Shown here: positions 50,289 to 50,861 of the stretch, piece by piece
Numbering within the stretch: position 1 is the first letter of the stretch
How the letters are laid out: the number at the start of each line of letters is the position of its first letter
Assembly (NCBI GenBank): GCA_903919075.1
Contig: CAIXGR010000089.1
Coordinates: 1-50,861 of the forward strand
Source: an uncultured Bacteroidota bacterium
GTDB taxonomy: Bacteria > Bacteroidota > Bacteroidia > Chitinophagales > LD1
Direction of reading: 5' to 3'
Length of the DNA stretch: 50,861 nucleotides
Translations under genes and position numbers: made by a program
Notes under the pieces: model-generated
What the model was told of the DNA's origin: nothing
The model's database searches: none
Seen by the model: the letters and a program-made list of their open reading frames with translations, nothing else

Positions 50289-50861
50289 TTAGGCATGCAC
50301 CGGCTCATGGTCTACATTTACAAACACCAATCCGTCTTCAAACGCATCAATTTTAATGGTGCCGTGCTTTTGTATTTCACCACTAAGTATTTTCTTCGAA
50401 AGCTCGTTGATGATTTCTTTTTGTATCAGGCGTTTTAAAGGCCTTGCACCATATTGAGGTTCAAAACCGGCTTCGCCTAAATAATCTAAAGCATCGTCGG
50501 TTATTTCCAATTCAACATCTTTCTTTTTCAATAACTCGCGCAACTGGGCTAATTGTAAATCTACAATCTGTCGTATCTGTTTTTTCATTAGCGGGCGGAA
50601 CATCACAATCTCATCTATCCGGTTTAAAAATTCGGGGCGTATAGTTTCGCGCAGCCTGTTCATTACTTCTATTTTGGTAGCATCAGTTACGGCTTCAACA
50701 TTCTTTCCGGTTACCTTTTCAAAATTAATCTGTATAAGATCGCTGCCAATATTAGAGGTCATGATAATAATAGTGTTCTTAAAATTCACTGTTCTTCCCT
50801 TATTATCAGTTAAGCGTCCATCATCCAACACTTGTAAAAGCACATTGAAAATATCCGGATG
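50289..50861 (-). CDS. clpB: ATP-dependent chaperone ClpB, C-terminal part (truncated by window)
   Basis: The frame is open to the right edge, so only the last 190 residues are visible, beginning HPDIFNVLLQVLDDGRLTD. NFKNTIIIMTSNIGSD is the second Walker-type ATPase region. RLRETIRPEFLNRIDEIVMF contains the sensor-2/arginine-finger part of AAA-2. The C-terminal D2-small domain is FEPQYGARPLKRLIQKEI, followed by a beta-rich end. ClpB works with DnaK to dissolve aggregated proteins. ClpA/C-type proteases share this region, but the end lacks ClpP-recognition loops visible here, so ClpB is preferred. Confidence 0.9.
   Translation of the reverse strand, partial: HPDIFNVLLQVLDDGRLTDNKGRTVNFKNTIIIMTSNIGSDLIQINFEKVTGKNVEAVTDATKIEVMNRLRETIRPEFLNRIDEIVMFRPLMKKQIRQIVDLQLAQLRELLKKKDVELEITDDALDYLGEAGFEPQYGARPLKRLIQKEIINELSKKILSGEIQKHGTIKIDAFEDGLVFVNVDHEPVHA

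Noticed and set aside
1-50861. Defence, phage or transposon island
   Set aside because: No integrase, transposase, capsid, restriction, toxin-antitoxin or Cas-like protein is recognisable in any strong reading frame. The tail-fibre-like and S74 domains are common in Bacteroidota surface proteins.

Overview
The window looks like chromosomal DNA of a member of the phylum Bacteroidota, probably near the Chitinophagales/Sphingobacteriales; species and genus cannot be read from the sequence. The clues are several secreted proteins with C-terminal type IX secretion (T9SS) sorting domains, signal peptides ending in A-Q, families largely confined to the phylum (GSCFA, DUF4199, DUF2851, DUF4105, a secreted protein usually mislabelled asparagine synthetase B), and -7 promoter boxes of the form TAnnTTTG. 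There is no sign of a prophage, plasmid, transposase, rRNA operon or CRISPR array. The only RNA gene seen is one tRNA-Leu(GAG).

Layout. 1-3.4 kb: two paralogous glycine-rich secreted proteins flank a small S26 signal-peptidase-like Ser/Lys protease. 3.5-9.5 kb: an esterase, a DUF4105 membrane protein with YqgE/AlgH, a Calx-beta T9SS protein, a coiled-coil protein and a CoA-type Nudix hydrolase. 9.6-14.5 kb (minus): long-chain-type acyl-CoA dehydrogenase, glutamate dehydrogenase, and the cytochrome c maturation genes ccmB-ccmC-ccmD, in which CcmC carries a large periplasmic insertion. 14.6-18 kb (minus): a kelch/T9SS gene split by an in-frame amber codon, and a DUF4199-YciI fusion. 18.4-20.7 kb: an unrecognised protein made of 35-residue repeats, a DUF1905/YdeI protein and a membrane protein. 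20.9-23.1 kb: an Mrp - NifU - PyrF operon with overlapping reading frames.

23.5-28.6 kb: a TPR protein, then a five-gene unit (Cys/Met-metabolism PLP enzyme, LRR protein, DUF2851, PspC-like, GNAT). 28.7-32.3 kb: tRNA-Leu, a lipoprotein, queG, an endonuclease/exonuclease/phosphatase gene split by a second in-frame amber codon, and a CAP protein. 32.3-38.4 kb: penicillin acylase, a lipoprotein, a rhomboid protease, NDH-2 and small membrane proteins. 38.6-46.1 kb: a collagen-like protein with an S74 chaperone tail, a fatty acid desaturase, a c-type cytochrome, the asparagine synthetase B-like protein, an alpha/beta hydrolase and an acyltransferase. 46.1-50.9 kb: three more T9SS cargo proteins, a stand-alone YciI, a GSCFA protein, and the 3' end of clpB running off the window.

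Taken together this is ordinary aerobic-heterotroph housekeeping (respiration: NDH-2, cytochrome c and Ccm; lipid metabolism: acyl-CoA dehydrogenase, desaturase, acyltransferase; amino-acid nitrogen: glutamate dehydrogenase) mixed with a large secreted and surface protein repertoire. No complete defence or mobile system is visible. The most unusual items are the S26-like protease between glycine-rich paralogs, the 35-residue-repeat protein, the two amber-interrupted genes with intact downstream halves, the DUF4199-YciI fusion, and several short intergenic repeat families.
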